Source: Ruminococcaceae bacterium UBA1417 (GTDB lineage: Bacteria > Bacillota > Clostridia > Oscillospirales > Acutalibacteraceae). Taken from it: a stretch of 54,648 bases of DNA. The notes under the pieces are model-generated. The model saw nothing but the letters and a program-made list of their open reading frames with translations, searched no databases and had not been told where the DNA came from. The DNA lies in NCBI GenBank assembly GCA_002305575.1, contig DBPP01000003.1, positions 1 to 54,648 on the forward strand, written 5' to 3'. A program made the translations under genes and the position numbers. Below, in pieces: positions 14,655-22,211 of this stretch (its first letter is position 1; every line of letters begins with the position of its first letter).

Positions 14655-15874
14655 TGGCGGCGCCGATGATGCCGGACGTCCGGGCGCCTTTTGCGGGCCT
14701 GGGCGGGCAGACCCCCGAAACGCTGTTCGGCGCATTGCCCACTCCGTGCTACATTCTGGATGAGACCATCTTGCGAAAAAACGGCGAGATTCTGGCCGGT
14801 GTCGCGCAGCGGACAGGGTGTAAAATCCTGCTGGCACAAAAAGCGTTTTCGAATTACGATCTGTATCCCGTGCTCGAACCGTATCTGGCCGGCACAGAAG
14901 CCAGCGGCCTGTACGAAGCGCGGCTTGGCGCCGAAGAAATGCCCGGCAAAGAAGTGCATGTGTTCTGCGCTGCATATCGAGCGGACGAATGGGATGCACT
15001 GTTGCGTTACGCGGACCACATCGTTTTCAATTCGCCGCGGCAGCTGCAAAAATTCGGCCCTGCGGCCAAGGCCGCGGGCAAAAGCGTGGGACTGCGCATC
15101 AACCCGGAGCTTTCCACGCAGGAGGGGCACGCGATTTACGATCCCTGCGCGCCGGGCAGCCGGTTGGGAACGACCCGTGCCCAGTGGGACGAAGCGGTGC
15201 GCGTCGCGCCGGAGCTTCCGGCACTGCTTGACGGCCTGCATTTTCACACGCTCTGCGAGCAGGATTCCGATGCGCTGGAAAGCACGCTTCAGGTTGTCGG
15301 GGAGCGCTTCAGCGATTTGCTGCCGCAGATGCGCTGGCTGAATTTTGGCGGTGGCCACCACATCACGCGCGCAGATTATGATATTCCGCGTCTCGAGCGC
15401 TGTATCCGTATGGCTCAGGAAGCATGGGGTGTGCAGGTGTATCTGGAGCCAGGCGAAGCCTGTGCCCTGAACGCCGGCTATTTTGCCACGCGCGTCTTGG
15501 ATGTACTGCAGAACGGGGAAACGAAAATCGGCGTGTTGGATGCCAGTGCGGCCTGCCATATGCCGGACGTGCTCGAAATGCCGTATCGTCCGCCGCTGTA
15601 CGGTGCAGCGGACGCGGGAGAAAAGGCATACACCTTCCGACTTGGCGGGCCGACCTGCCTTGCGGGCGATATCATTGGCGACTACAGCTTCGATGCACCG
15701 CTGCAAGAAGGAGACCTGCTGCTTTTCGGCGATATGGCAATTTACACCACTTGCAAAAACAACACCTTCAACGGGATGCCACTGCCCGCGATCTATACGC
15801 GCGGGGAAAATGGCGTGCTGCGTTGCCTGAAGCAATTCGGGTATGCGGATTTCAAGGGCCGTCTGGGCAGTTGA
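14654..15874 (+). CDS. nspC: Carboxynorspermidine/carboxyspermidine decarboxylase
   Basis: This 406-residue PLP enzyme has the alanine-racemase-like fold III. The start of the barrel carries PCYILDETILRKN, and the PLP Lys63 is in LLAQKAFSNYD. LNFGGGHHITRADYD binds the phosphate, YLEPGEAC follows, and DASAACHMPDVLEMPYRPPL holds the active-site Cys of this subgroup, ending with GPTCLAGDIIGDY. It removes the carboxyl group from carboxyspermidine to give spermidine, or from carboxynorspermidine to give norspermidine. The ATG overlaps the previous stop (TGATG), and the operon ends in a terminator 30 bases downstream. A lysA-type diaminopimelate decarboxylase is excluded by the Cys/HMPD motif and the neighbours. 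Confidence 0.9.
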   Translation: MAAPMMPDVRAPFAGLGGQTPETLFGALPTPCYILDETILRKNGEILAGVAQRTGCKILLAQKAFSNYDLYPVLEPYLAGTEASGLYEARLGAEEMPGKEVHVFCAAYRADEWDALLRYADHIVFNSPRQLQKFGPAAKAAGKSVGLRINPELSTQEGHAIYDPCAPGSRLGTTRAQWDEAVRVAPELPALLDGLHFHTLCEQDSDALESTLQVVGERFSDLLPQMRWLNFGGGHHITRADYDIPRLERCIRMAQEAWGVQVYLEPGEACALNAGYFATRVLDVLQNGETKIGVLDASAACHMPDVLEMPYRPPLYGAADAGEKAYTFRLGGPTCLAGDIIGDYSFDAPLQEGDLLLFGDMAIYTTCKNNTFNGMPLPAIYTRGENGVLRCLKQFGYADFKGRLGS

Positions 15875-15904
15875 AGCGGTGTGCTGTGTGTTTCCGTATA
15901 AAAG

Positions 15905-15937
15905 AGCGCTGCCGTTTGAAATGCGGCGGCGCTTTTT
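15905..15937 (+). terminator. Terminator of the polyamine operon
   Basis: AGCGCTGCCG (15905-15914) pairs with CGGCGGCGCT (15924-15933, one G-U pair) and is followed by TTTTT. Confidence 0.85.
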
Positions 15938-15986
15938 GTCACAGTGCCGGAAAACCCTTTTTTGCCCCGTAAAACGAAGAAAAATG

Positions 15987-16014
15987 TTGACAACTCCAAA
16001 ATCTGTGGTATAAT
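15987..16014 (+). promoter_or_regulatory. Promoter of the tRNA-Leu gene
   Basis: TTGACA (15987-15992), 16 bases, TATAAT (16009-16014) with an extended TGG in front of the -10 box. The tRNA begins 13 bases after it. Confidence 0.88.
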
Positions 16015-16026
16015 AATATTCGTTGA

Positions 16027-16110
16027 GCGCGAGTGCTGGAATTGGCAGACAGGCACGTTTGAGGGGCGTGTGTTTATGACGTACGGGTTCAAGTCCCGTC
16101 TCGCGCACCA
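16027..16110 (+). tRNA. tRNA-Leu (anticodon GAG)
   Basis: The 84-base class II tRNA starts with acceptor arm GCGCGAG (16027-16033), pairing with CTCGCGC (16100-16106). The D-arm region is TGGAATTGGCAGAC. The anticodon stem CACGT/GCGTG encloses loop TTGAGGG with anticodon GAG at 16061-16063. There is a long variable arm, and the T-arm has GGGTTCAAGTCCC. CCA is encoded at 16108-16110. The long variable arm and GAG anticodon identify leucine, reading CUC/CUU codons. It stands alone with its own promoter and terminator. Confidence 0.95.
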
Positions 16111-16120
16111 GGATTAAAAC

Positions 16121-16160
16121 CCGCATAAATACTGGAAAACCAGTGTTTATGCGGATTTTT
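16121..16160 (+). terminator. Terminator of tRNA-Leu
   Basis: CCGCATAAAT-ACTGG, loop AAAA, CCAGT-G-TTTATGCGG (one mismatch), followed by a T-rich tract. It begins 10 bases after the tRNA CCA end. Confidence 0.92.
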
Positions 16161-16164
16161 GTTT

Positions 16165-16990
16165 TCTTTAGATTCGGTCCTATTGGATCTTATGCGGGAA
16201 AATTGTAGAAAACACAAGCTGCTCTTATCAATATGCAACACGAAAGTTGGGAATATGCGTGGGACGGGGACGTTCTCGTTCGCAGAAAATGCAGAGGGTC
16301 TTGAAATAGGGAAGAGGATATGTGCATGTTTGAATGAAATGTTCAGACACGAGAAAATGCATGACAAACTACAGACAGGAATGCATTGCCCTAGCGCATG
16401 CAGTCTGGTGCAGATGGCCTAAGCGCAAATACCGAATAACAGCTATTTTTTATGCTTCCTTTTTTGGATGTCCTGCTCGTCTTTGTGACACACTGGTGAT
16501 ACGATATGGTGTTCTGGAAGCTCCAGAATTTGATGAATGCACTTTGGATTTAATTCACTGCGGATGAAATTTCTGTACGACTCAAAGCTGCGACCGTATA
16601 CAGTGTGGAGATACAAAGACCATGCTCCTCCTTTTCACATCTGTAGCGGACAATATCACTCGAAATTCAGCGCCCATTTGTACCAGTATTTCTTCCGCTT
16701 GCTGAATTTCTTGTATAGAAACATGAGGTCTGCCATTCTTGAATGATCGATCAATAGGGAACGCGTTGGCAATGCATGTGCGCAAACAGATTTCTCAGCT
16801 TTCATTGCGTTACACAAAATTAGCCGAGGCGACACATGTAGTTCACTTTTGTTGCGGCAATAAATTGAACGCGAAAAGCGTCCAAGAGACTTTTAGCGAA
16901 CAATTGGATAGACATGATTTTATCCAATATTTTAAAGTTAAGATTTTTGAAATAATGCGTTAAAAAATAATTCGGTATTTAGATTGCTTT
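16165..16990. other. Gene-poor stretch of about 830 bases
   Basis: Only short open frames (60-92 codons) occur on either strand and none has a ribosome site or a recognisable domain. The best are 16739-16963 (plus) and 16582-16785 (minus; includes RPHVSIQEIQQAEEILVQMG), both probably chance or relics. The stretch is AT-richer than its neighbours. It lies next to a tRNA gene, a common site for integration scars, but no attachment-site duplication of the tRNA 3' end was seen in the window. Confidence 0.5.
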
Positions 16991-16992
16991 AG

Positions 16993-17021
16993 TTGACAAA
17001 ACAAAACACTTCTGGTAATAT
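16993..17021 (+). promoter_or_regulatory. Sigma-A promoter before a structured leader
   Basis: TTGACA (16993-16998), 17 bases, TAATAT (17016-17021), with TGG in front of the -10 box. Transcription should begin near 17028. Confidence 0.8.
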
Positions 17022-17027
17022 ATGTTA

Positions 17028-17186
17028 TAAGAAGCAAATATCATAAAAATTTTAATCAAAAATAGAAAAAACTATTTTAATTTACGTATATGGCGATTAT
17101 CGGTGCAAACGGCATGTGCTGTGTACAACAATAGGCGTAGCCTTTTTGGTTAACCGGCCGGAACGAAAGGGAGGGCCGCTAAATGC
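17028..17186 (+). promoter_or_regulatory. Putative structured 5' leader
   Basis: After an AT-rich start, the leader from about 17093 becomes GC-rich. It contains GGCGATTATCGGTGCAAAC, the short hairpin GGC-GTA-GCC, the self-complementary GGTTAACC, and CGGCC/GGCCG arms (about 17154-17179). Elements such as GCAAAC and GTAGCC...GGTTAACCG vaguely recall c-di-GMP-I (GEMM) riboswitches. The diagnostic GACGCAAAGCC core is missing, so it is either another structure or a damaged one. Confidence 0.35.
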
Positions 17187-17201
17187 AAGGAGCTAAATTG
17201 C

Positions 17202-17528
17202 GTGAAGGAAACAAAACGGATCCTTGCGTTTCCCTTTGTACCGATTCTTGCATTTACGTCGCTTGCATTGCTCACGTCAGCTTCTGAGACGGAGAACGCC
17301 GAGCCTGTGCTTGTCCGTTGTGCGGTACAAGGACGGAAAAACGCGATACGTATGGAAAAATGGTGAAGGGATTGCCGTTGCTAGCTGCACCAAGGCAATG
17401 GGTGCGCATACACCTACCATTCAGAGGCAGTATCGAATTGAAGCTGCACGAACACGATTTGTCTATTTACAGCGATTCCTATACGGGCAACAGCAGGGGC
17501 GGCTTGCACGCCCAAAATGTTAGGTTGT
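17202..17528 (+). pseudogene. Secreted small protein gene broken by frameshifts
   Basis: GTG 17202 has an ideal ribosome site AAGGAG (17187-17192). The frame starts MKETKRILAFPFVPILAFTS, a signal peptide continuing LALLTSASETENAEP, and stops at TGA 17364-17366 after 54 residues. A second frame overlaps with RYKDGKTRYVWKNGEGIAVA, and a third continues with WVRIHLPFRGSIELKLHEHD to TAG 17526-17528. The coherent text across three frames points to one original exported protein of about 100 residues with at least two indels. Promoter, leader and terminator are all intact around it. The family is not recognised. The first 54 residues could still be made and exported. Confidence 0.55.
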
Positions 17529-17541
17529 AGTTTGCAATAGG

Positions 17542-17567
17542 AGTCCAGTCTATCAGATTGGACTTTT
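17542..17567 (+). terminator. Terminator after the secreted-protein relic
   Basis: AGTCCAGTCT, loop ATC, AGATTGGACT (one G-U pair), then TTTT. It closes the transcription unit that begins at 16993. Confidence 0.82.
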
Positions 17568-17629
17568 GTTGTATTCAGCGTATATTATATATCTATCCGC
17601 AGAACTGAAATGGACTTGTGGTGATTACT

Positions 17630-19039
17630 TTGAAAAAAGCATGGTTTTGTTACATGATCGTTTTTTTGCTGCTGGTTGCCGGTTGTGCCGAACTGCCGTC
17701 GGCAAGCTACGCAGACGGCCGTCTGGAAAGCAGTGCGGTGCCAACCCCGTCCGCTGCGGCTACGGAAATACCGGAGAGCGACGAGAAAGAACCTGTGGTA
17801 AATGAAGAAATCGACCCCAATGCATTGCGGATTTGTCTGGATGTTGGTCAGGGCTTGGCCTATACAGAACGGGATCTCACGGTGCTCGAGCTAAAGATTG
17901 CAGATGCGATTAAAATGGCTGACGGGCCGGAAAATATCATATTTGACTCGATTCCACTGGAGGGAAGCGAACGTGAGATCGCGCTGGAGCGGATCCGCAC
18001 GGAGATCATGGCGGGCGAAGGCCCAGATGTTTTTATCATGACGGCAAAAACGGTCGATGCGCTTTTTCCAATCCCTGAAAAAGCAATGCAGGAAGGAATT
18101 TTTTTGACGTTGGACGATTATATTCAAAATGCGGAGCTGGGAGATTGGGACAACTTGACGCAGCCTGTTCTGGAAGCTGGGCGGACGGAAGAAGGGCAGC
18201 AGCTCGTTCCCATGCTGTACACGTTGCCCGTCACGGTTTATCCCAAAGAAAGCGTGCCGGAAATACCGCCGGTTGGCACGACGTGGCAGGATATGCTGGC
18301 GGATGAAAGCGGCATTCTTCGTCGTGCTGCGTTGATGCACAGATTTGAAAGCGGAGGGCTTGAGATGCTCTCGGAGGACAGTGTTCTGTCTGTTTTGGGA
18401 GAACTTGTGAATTATGAGACAGGCGAGATTTTGTTCTCGGAGGAAGATTTGCTGCACGTTATGAAGGCGTTGCTGACGTTGGAGGAAGAAATCGACACCG
18501 AGGGTGTTGCAGGGCTTCCGGAGTATTTTCAGGGACGGCTTAATCGCTTGCCAATGCTGACGTTGAGATCGGAAAAGGTTTTGTCTATGAATCGGGAAAC
18601 GCCGGTGACGATGATCCCCGTTTATTCCCTGAACGGCGATGTGCTGGCTACAGTGCGGGCATATACGGGGATAAACCGGAATACAAAGCATCCGAAAGAG
18701 GCCTTCTTTGTAGTGGACTATCTGATGAGTACACAGGCGCAACAAACGTTGAAGCTTTTTCACGGTTTTGATGGACTTCCCATAAATGAAAAGGTATTGT
18801 CGGAGGAATATCCGCAGAGAGATGGGGGTGACCTCTATCTGATCGATGAAAATTTTGAGGCGCTCGGTAATATTCGGAACCAGATCTCAAAAGTGTACTT
18901 TGATAATAGCTTGTTGAGGGCAATAAGAAGTCCGTATTATACCGGCCAGGGAATACAATCCAGTGAAATAACGGATCAAACTCTGGAGGGCTTGGTTTCA
19001 GAAACGTATGACGCGCTGAAGCAGATACTCGGTGAATAA
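17630..19039 (+). CDS. Extracellular solute-binding lipoprotein of a sugar-type ABC importer
   Basis: About 470 residues, starting at TTG 17630 or GTG 17618/17621. The start KKAWFCYMIVFLLLVAGCAE is a lipoprotein signal with lipobox LVAGC, followed by a Ser/Pro/Thr-rich linker. A domain with the layout of family-1 solute-binding proteins follows: RIRTEIMAGEGPDVFIM, a middle part, then TGINRNTKHPKEAFFVVDYL and STQAQQTL. These proteins capture mono- or oligosaccharides outside the cell and deliver them to two MalF/MalG-type permeases, which are encoded next. The substrate cannot be read from sequence. A nearby AraC/GH39 regulator suggests a plant polysaccharide-derived oligosaccharide such as xylo-oligosaccharide (inference). 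Confidence 0.8.
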   Translation: MKKAWFCYMIVFLLLVAGCAELPSASYADGRLESSAVPTPSAAATEIPESDEKEPVVNEEIDPNALRICLDVGQGLAYTERDLTVLELKIADAIKMADGPENIIFDSIPLEGSEREIALERIRTEIMAGEGPDVFIMTAKTVDALFPIPEKAMQEGIFLTLDDYIQNAELGDWDNLTQPVLEAGRTEEGQQLVPMLYTLPVTVYPKESVPEIPPVGTTWQDMLADESGILRRAALMHRFESGGLEMLSEDSVLSVLGELVNYETGEILFSEEDLLHVMKALLTLEEEIDTEGVAGLPEYFQGRLNRLPMLTLRSEKVLSMNRETPVTMIPVYSLNGDVLATVRAYTGINRNTKHPKEAFFVVDYLMSTQAQQTLKLFHGFDGLPINEKVLSEEYPQRDGGDLYLIDENFEALGNIRNQISKVYFDNSLLRAIRSPYYTGQGIQSSEITDQTLEGLVSETYDALKQILGE

Positions 19040-19072
19040 AACGGAGTTCAGCCGGACGGGAGATGGTCATCC

Positions 19073-19927
19073 ATGCGCAAAACTTATCATGCATATCTGT
19101 TGATTGCGCCGCTGATGGTGGGGTGCCTGCTCTTTTACATCGTCCCGTTTGTCCTGATCCTGAGGCATTCCTTTTTGCGCGGCAGTGGGCGAACGGCGCA
19201 GTTCCTCGGGCTGGAGAATTACGTTGAGGTTATCGGCAGCGAGGTGTTTGCACTGGCTTTCGGCAATTCCATGAAGTTCCTCGCCGTAGGCCTGCCGCTC
19301 ATCATGCTGTTTTCCTATCTGATCGCGCTGCTCTTGCAGCATCAGGTAGACCGGCATAAGCTGCTAAAATCTGTGTTTCTGTTTCCGTATATTATGCCGG
19401 TTGTAGGGAGTGTGCTGCTGATCAATCTGCTTTTTACGGAGGCTGGACTGGTGAACAGCCTGCTTTCTGTACTCGGCCTGCCGGTACAGCAGTGGCTGCG
19501 CGGGACGCACGCTTTTTGGGTCTTGATTCTCCTGTATTTGTGGAAGAGCACCGGATACAGCGCGATTCTGCTGCTGGCGGGTCTTATTACGATTCCAGCG
19601 GAGCAGTACGAATCTGCCGATCTGGACGGTGCTTCCGGATGGCAGAAATTCCGTTATATTACAACACCGCAGATGTGGTATTCCGTGTTCTTTGCAGCAA
19701 TTTTTGCCGTGATCAATGCGTTTAAATGCTTCCGAGAGATTTTTCTTATTGGCGGGGAGCATCCGGTCGATGCGCTTTATATGCTGCAGCATTTCATCAA
19801 TAACAGTTTCAGCAATCTCAATTACTCGAAGGTTGCCGTAGCCTCCGTGCTGCTGCTTGTGGTCACCGTTGTGTTTTTCGGTGTGTTCTACGCGTTTGTC
19901 AGCCGAAAGGAGGCGTTTCGGGAATGA
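19073..19927 (+). CDS. Sugar ABC transporter permease, MalF-type
   Basis: This 284-residue inner-membrane permease has six hydrophobic segments (first YLLIAPLMVGCLLFYIVPFV, last VASVLLLVVTVVFFGVFYAF). The cytoplasmic EAA loop is in EQYESADLDGASGWQKFRYI, which docks on the ATPase subunit. It starts 34 bases after the lipoprotein gene and overlaps the next permease by four bases (ATGA). Such permeases pair with a MalG-type partner and use a MalK/MsiK ATPase, which is not encoded here; clostridia often share one ATPase among several sugar systems. Confidence 0.88.
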   Translation: MRKTYHAYLLIAPLMVGCLLFYIVPFVLILRHSFLRGSGRTAQFLGLENYVEVIGSEVFALAFGNSMKFLAVGLPLIMLFSYLIALLLQHQVDRHKLLKSVFLFPYIMPVVGSVLLINLLFTEAGLVNSLLSVLGLPVQQWLRGTHAFWVLILLYLWKSTGYSAILLLAGLITIPAEQYESADLDGASGWQKFRYITTPQMWYSVFFAAIFAVINAFKCFREIFLIGGEHPVDALYMLQHFINNSFSNLNYSKVAVASVLLLVVTVVFFGVFYAFVSRKEAFRE

Positions 19928-20697
19928 AAAGAGTCCAAGCTGTTCTCACCGGTGCGTTCGCCTTTGCCCTGTCGGTTCTCTGTATCGTGCCGTTTGCCTA
20001 CGTGTTGCTTCGCAGCTTCTGGACCGACGGTGGTATCACGTTTCAGTCGTATTACGATGTGTTCCTCGGCTCGCCACAGTATCTTTTCCGATTCTGGAAG
20101 AGCCTTGCCCTGGCGGTCTGCATCGCATTTGGCCAGCTGTTCATCTCCATTCTTGCCGGATATGGCTTTGCAAAATACAAGTTTCCGGGCAGGAACGCCC
20201 TGTTCTTCCTCATGATGATCCTCATGACGCTGCCCGTGCAGGTCATGCTGATTCCAAACTACCTGATGCTGAGCTATATGGACTTGCTTGATACATATGC
20301 CGCGCTGGTTCTGCCTTCCGTTTTTATCCCGATTGGCGCATTCATTCTCACGCAGAGCTTTAGATCCATATCGGAATCGGTGATAGATGCCGCTATGCTG
20401 GATGGCTGTGGTGTGCCGCGTATTTTGATTTGGGTGGCTGTTCCAATGAATAAGAGCGGCATCATCTGTGTCTTTCTGCTTTCCTTCCTGGACGCATGGA
20501 ATATGGTGGAGCAGCCGATTGCCTATCTCAAGGATTTTGAACAGTATCCGCTTTCCGTTGCGCTGGCGTATGTGCCGCCGGCCGATACGACCGCGCATCT
20601 GGTATGTTGTATGTTGGTCATTTTACCTGCGCTGTTTCTGTTTACTCTCTTTAACAAGGAGCTGGTGGAAGGCATTGTCCTTGCGGAGGTGAAATAG
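19924..20697 (+). CDS. Sugar ABC transporter permease, MalG-type
   Basis: This 257-residue permease has six membrane segments, beginning with VLTGAFAFALSVLCIVPFAY. The EAA loop is ISESVIDAAMLDGCGVPRIL, with the consensus DAAxLDGC pattern. GYGFAKYKFPGRN and TLPVQVMLIPNYL are typical of MalG-family permeases. It is coupled to the upstream permease by an ATGA overlap and is separated by one base from the next gene, so all four genes 17.6-21.7 kb are probably one operon. Confidence 0.88.
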   Translation: MKRVQAVLTGAFAFALSVLCIVPFAYVLLRSFWTDGGITFQSYYDVFLGSPQYLFRFWKSLALAVCIAFGQLFISILAGYGFAKYKFPGRNALFFLMMILMTLPVQVMLIPNYLMLSYMDLLDTYAALVLPSVFIPIGAFILTQSFRSISESVIDAAMLDGCGVPRILIWVAVPMNKSGIICVFLLSFLDAWNMVEQPIAYLKDFEQYPLSVALAYVPPADTTAHLVCCMLVILPALFLFTLFNKELVEGIVLAEVK

Positions 20698-20698
20698 A

Positions 20699-21745
20699 AT
20701 GAAACGCAGAGTTGTGTGTGTATTTTCGTTGATATTCTGGTTCATTATTCTCTGTACGCTTCTTTCCATTCGTGTGGAACAACTGATGAAACCGACGGTG
20801 GAGATCAGGGAGATCCATATGCCTATGCCGAACACATCGATTTCGGCAGATGCCCTGTTTTATGACGAAGCGGGTATGCACCTGTATAAAGTGTCTCCGA
20901 GTTATGGATGGGACGCAGGAATGCGTGTTTCGGAGTATAGCGGGTATGTCCTACAGAACGACCGACTGTCCAATCTGGATAACGGTTCGTTCGTTCTCTA
21001 TGCAACACATGATCTGCGACCAAATGATGAGGTACTGATCCGTGAGGAACCCTATCTGTATATGGACGATATCTGGGTGGCAACCTACCCGAATGGTATT
21101 CCGGCGTATAGTCTGGCAGCAGACAATATAACGGCGGAGGTGCAGACGGATACAGCGCTGCTGCTTTCGGTTCCCGGTGCAGATTATCCTTTTATGGAGG
21201 GGCGTGCGCGCACCTGGATTGAAACCGTTAAAAGTGAAGATTATTATATGCAAGCGCCGGAAAGTGCAGTTTACAGTTTAAATGATCTGTACCGGTTTAT
21301 AAACAGTGCGTTACCGATGGCACTGTTGGTTTCGTTGATTCTGTTTTCCATAGCAATTTGGGCACGTTGCTGCAGCTTATCGAGAAGTTGCAAGGAAAAT
21401 GGTAGGGCATTGCTGATCAACAGCATTCTGGCTGCAATGACTTTGTTGGGCATCATACTGACCCTGCAGTTTATTGACCTGCCTGGTTCGCTTTTACCGT
21501 CAGATCGCATTACACATATCACCTGTTATGTGGCGAAGCTTAGCGCGTTGTTTTCTGCGTTGCGCGACTTAGCGCAGAATGGAAGCGTCGCAGCGGACAG
21601 TGCCCTCCGCTTTGCGGAGAGCCGGCTGATTCTGTCCGGGCTTGCAGTGCTGACAGGCGCAGTTCTGTCTGCGGGAAAGCTTGTATTTGGCCGCAAATTG
21701 GATCGGACTCATTCCAAGCCTAAACCAAAACATGCAGCTTGGTGA
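20699..21745 (+). CDS. Unknown membrane protein co-encoded with the sugar importer
   Basis: This 348-residue protein starts one base after the permease stop, with GCGGAGGTG as ribosome site. One N-terminal membrane segment (VVCVFSLIFWFIILCTLLSI) is followed by an extracytoplasmic domain of about 170 residues, rich in Tyr, Asp and beta-strand patterns. Three more hydrophobic segments near the C terminus (LPMALLVSLILFSIAIWA, LLINSILAAMTLLGIILTL and LILSGLAVLTGAVLSAGKLV) precede a basic tail. No family was recognised. Tight coupling suggests a role with the transporter, for example an accessory or sensor subunit. Chance operon membership remains possible. Confidence 0.6.
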   Translation: MKRRVVCVFSLIFWFIILCTLLSIRVEQLMKPTVEIREIHMPMPNTSISADALFYDEAGMHLYKVSPSYGWDAGMRVSEYSGYVLQNDRLSNLDNGSFVLYATHDLRPNDEVLIREEPYLYMDDIWVATYPNGIPAYSLAADNITAEVQTDTALLLSVPGADYPFMEGRARTWIETVKSEDYYMQAPESAVYSLNDLYRFINSALPMALLVSLILFSIAIWARCCSLSRSCKENGRALLINSILAAMTLLGIILTLQFIDLPGSLLPSDRITHITCYVAKLSALFSALRDLAQNGSVAADSALRFAESRLILSGLAVLTGAVLSAGKLVFGRKLDRTHSKPKPKHAAW

Positions 21746-21867
21746 TAGCTGTGCCGCATTGTTTGTCCAGCTCGTGACAAAATCCGGCACGCGTAAATCA
21801 ATCCACCGATTTCGAGCGGGTCTTGCTAAAATATCAGTGGATTCAACGCCTCGTGTGCCAGACCGAT

Positions 21868-21918
21868 ATCATCCGAATTTGTTTCCGCTGGGAAATGGGT
21901 TCGGATGATTCCTTTTTT
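21868..21918 (+). terminator. Terminator of the sugar-importer operon
   Basis: ATCATCCGAA (21868-21877) and TTCGGATGAT (21900-21909) are perfect ten-base arms, followed by CC and T6. It lies about 120 bases after the last gene. Confidence 0.82.
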
Positions 21919-22105
21919 GCTTGCTGCGCAGGCACCGGGTTCCGGGGAGGAAAAGTCCATCTTCGATTGCCCTAGCCTTCTTACTTGAACTTTTGGTCCG
22001 CCTTTTTTAAATTTTAACGGATACAGGGGCGCCCGGGAACGGTGCCGGATACGAAAGTGTTTTCCTTGTATGTGGATACGCTTTCCGGAAAATGCAGGCG
22101 CCCGT

Positions 22106-22134
22106 TTGTCCTTTACGCCGATTTGTGGTATAAT
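22106..22134 (+). promoter_or_regulatory. Promoter of the AraC-GH39 gene
   Basis: TTGTCC (22106-22111), 17 bases, TATAAT (22129-22134) with TGG before the -10 box. Three GGATAC repeats lie upstream between about 22018 and 22081 and might be regulator sites. Confidence 0.78.
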
Positions 22135-22211
22135 CTAGGCGGTGTAAGTTTGCCGGTGTGCGGGCGGTTCCGATCAATCGGATGCACACGGAGAAAGGGA
22201 GGGCTTTGAGC

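Noticed and set aside
11586..14999. A minus-strand open frame of about 1137 codons across the polyamine operon
   Set aside because: It is antisense to four well-supported enzymes, has no ribosome site and its text (runs of His, Arg, Gln) is typical of the complement of GC-rich coding sequence.
16027..16110. tRNA-Leu as an integration site
   Set aside because: No repeat of the tRNA 3' end and no integrase gene were found in the window.
16582..16963. Two short frames (minus 16582-16785, plus 16739-16963) as genes
   Set aside because: They overlap on opposite strands, lack ribosome sites and show no recognisable domain.
17028..17186. Definite c-di-GMP-I (GEMM) riboswitch
   Set aside because: GCAAAC and a GTAGCC...GGTTAACCG stretch are present but the essential GACGCAAAGCC segment and GAAA tetraloop helix are missing.
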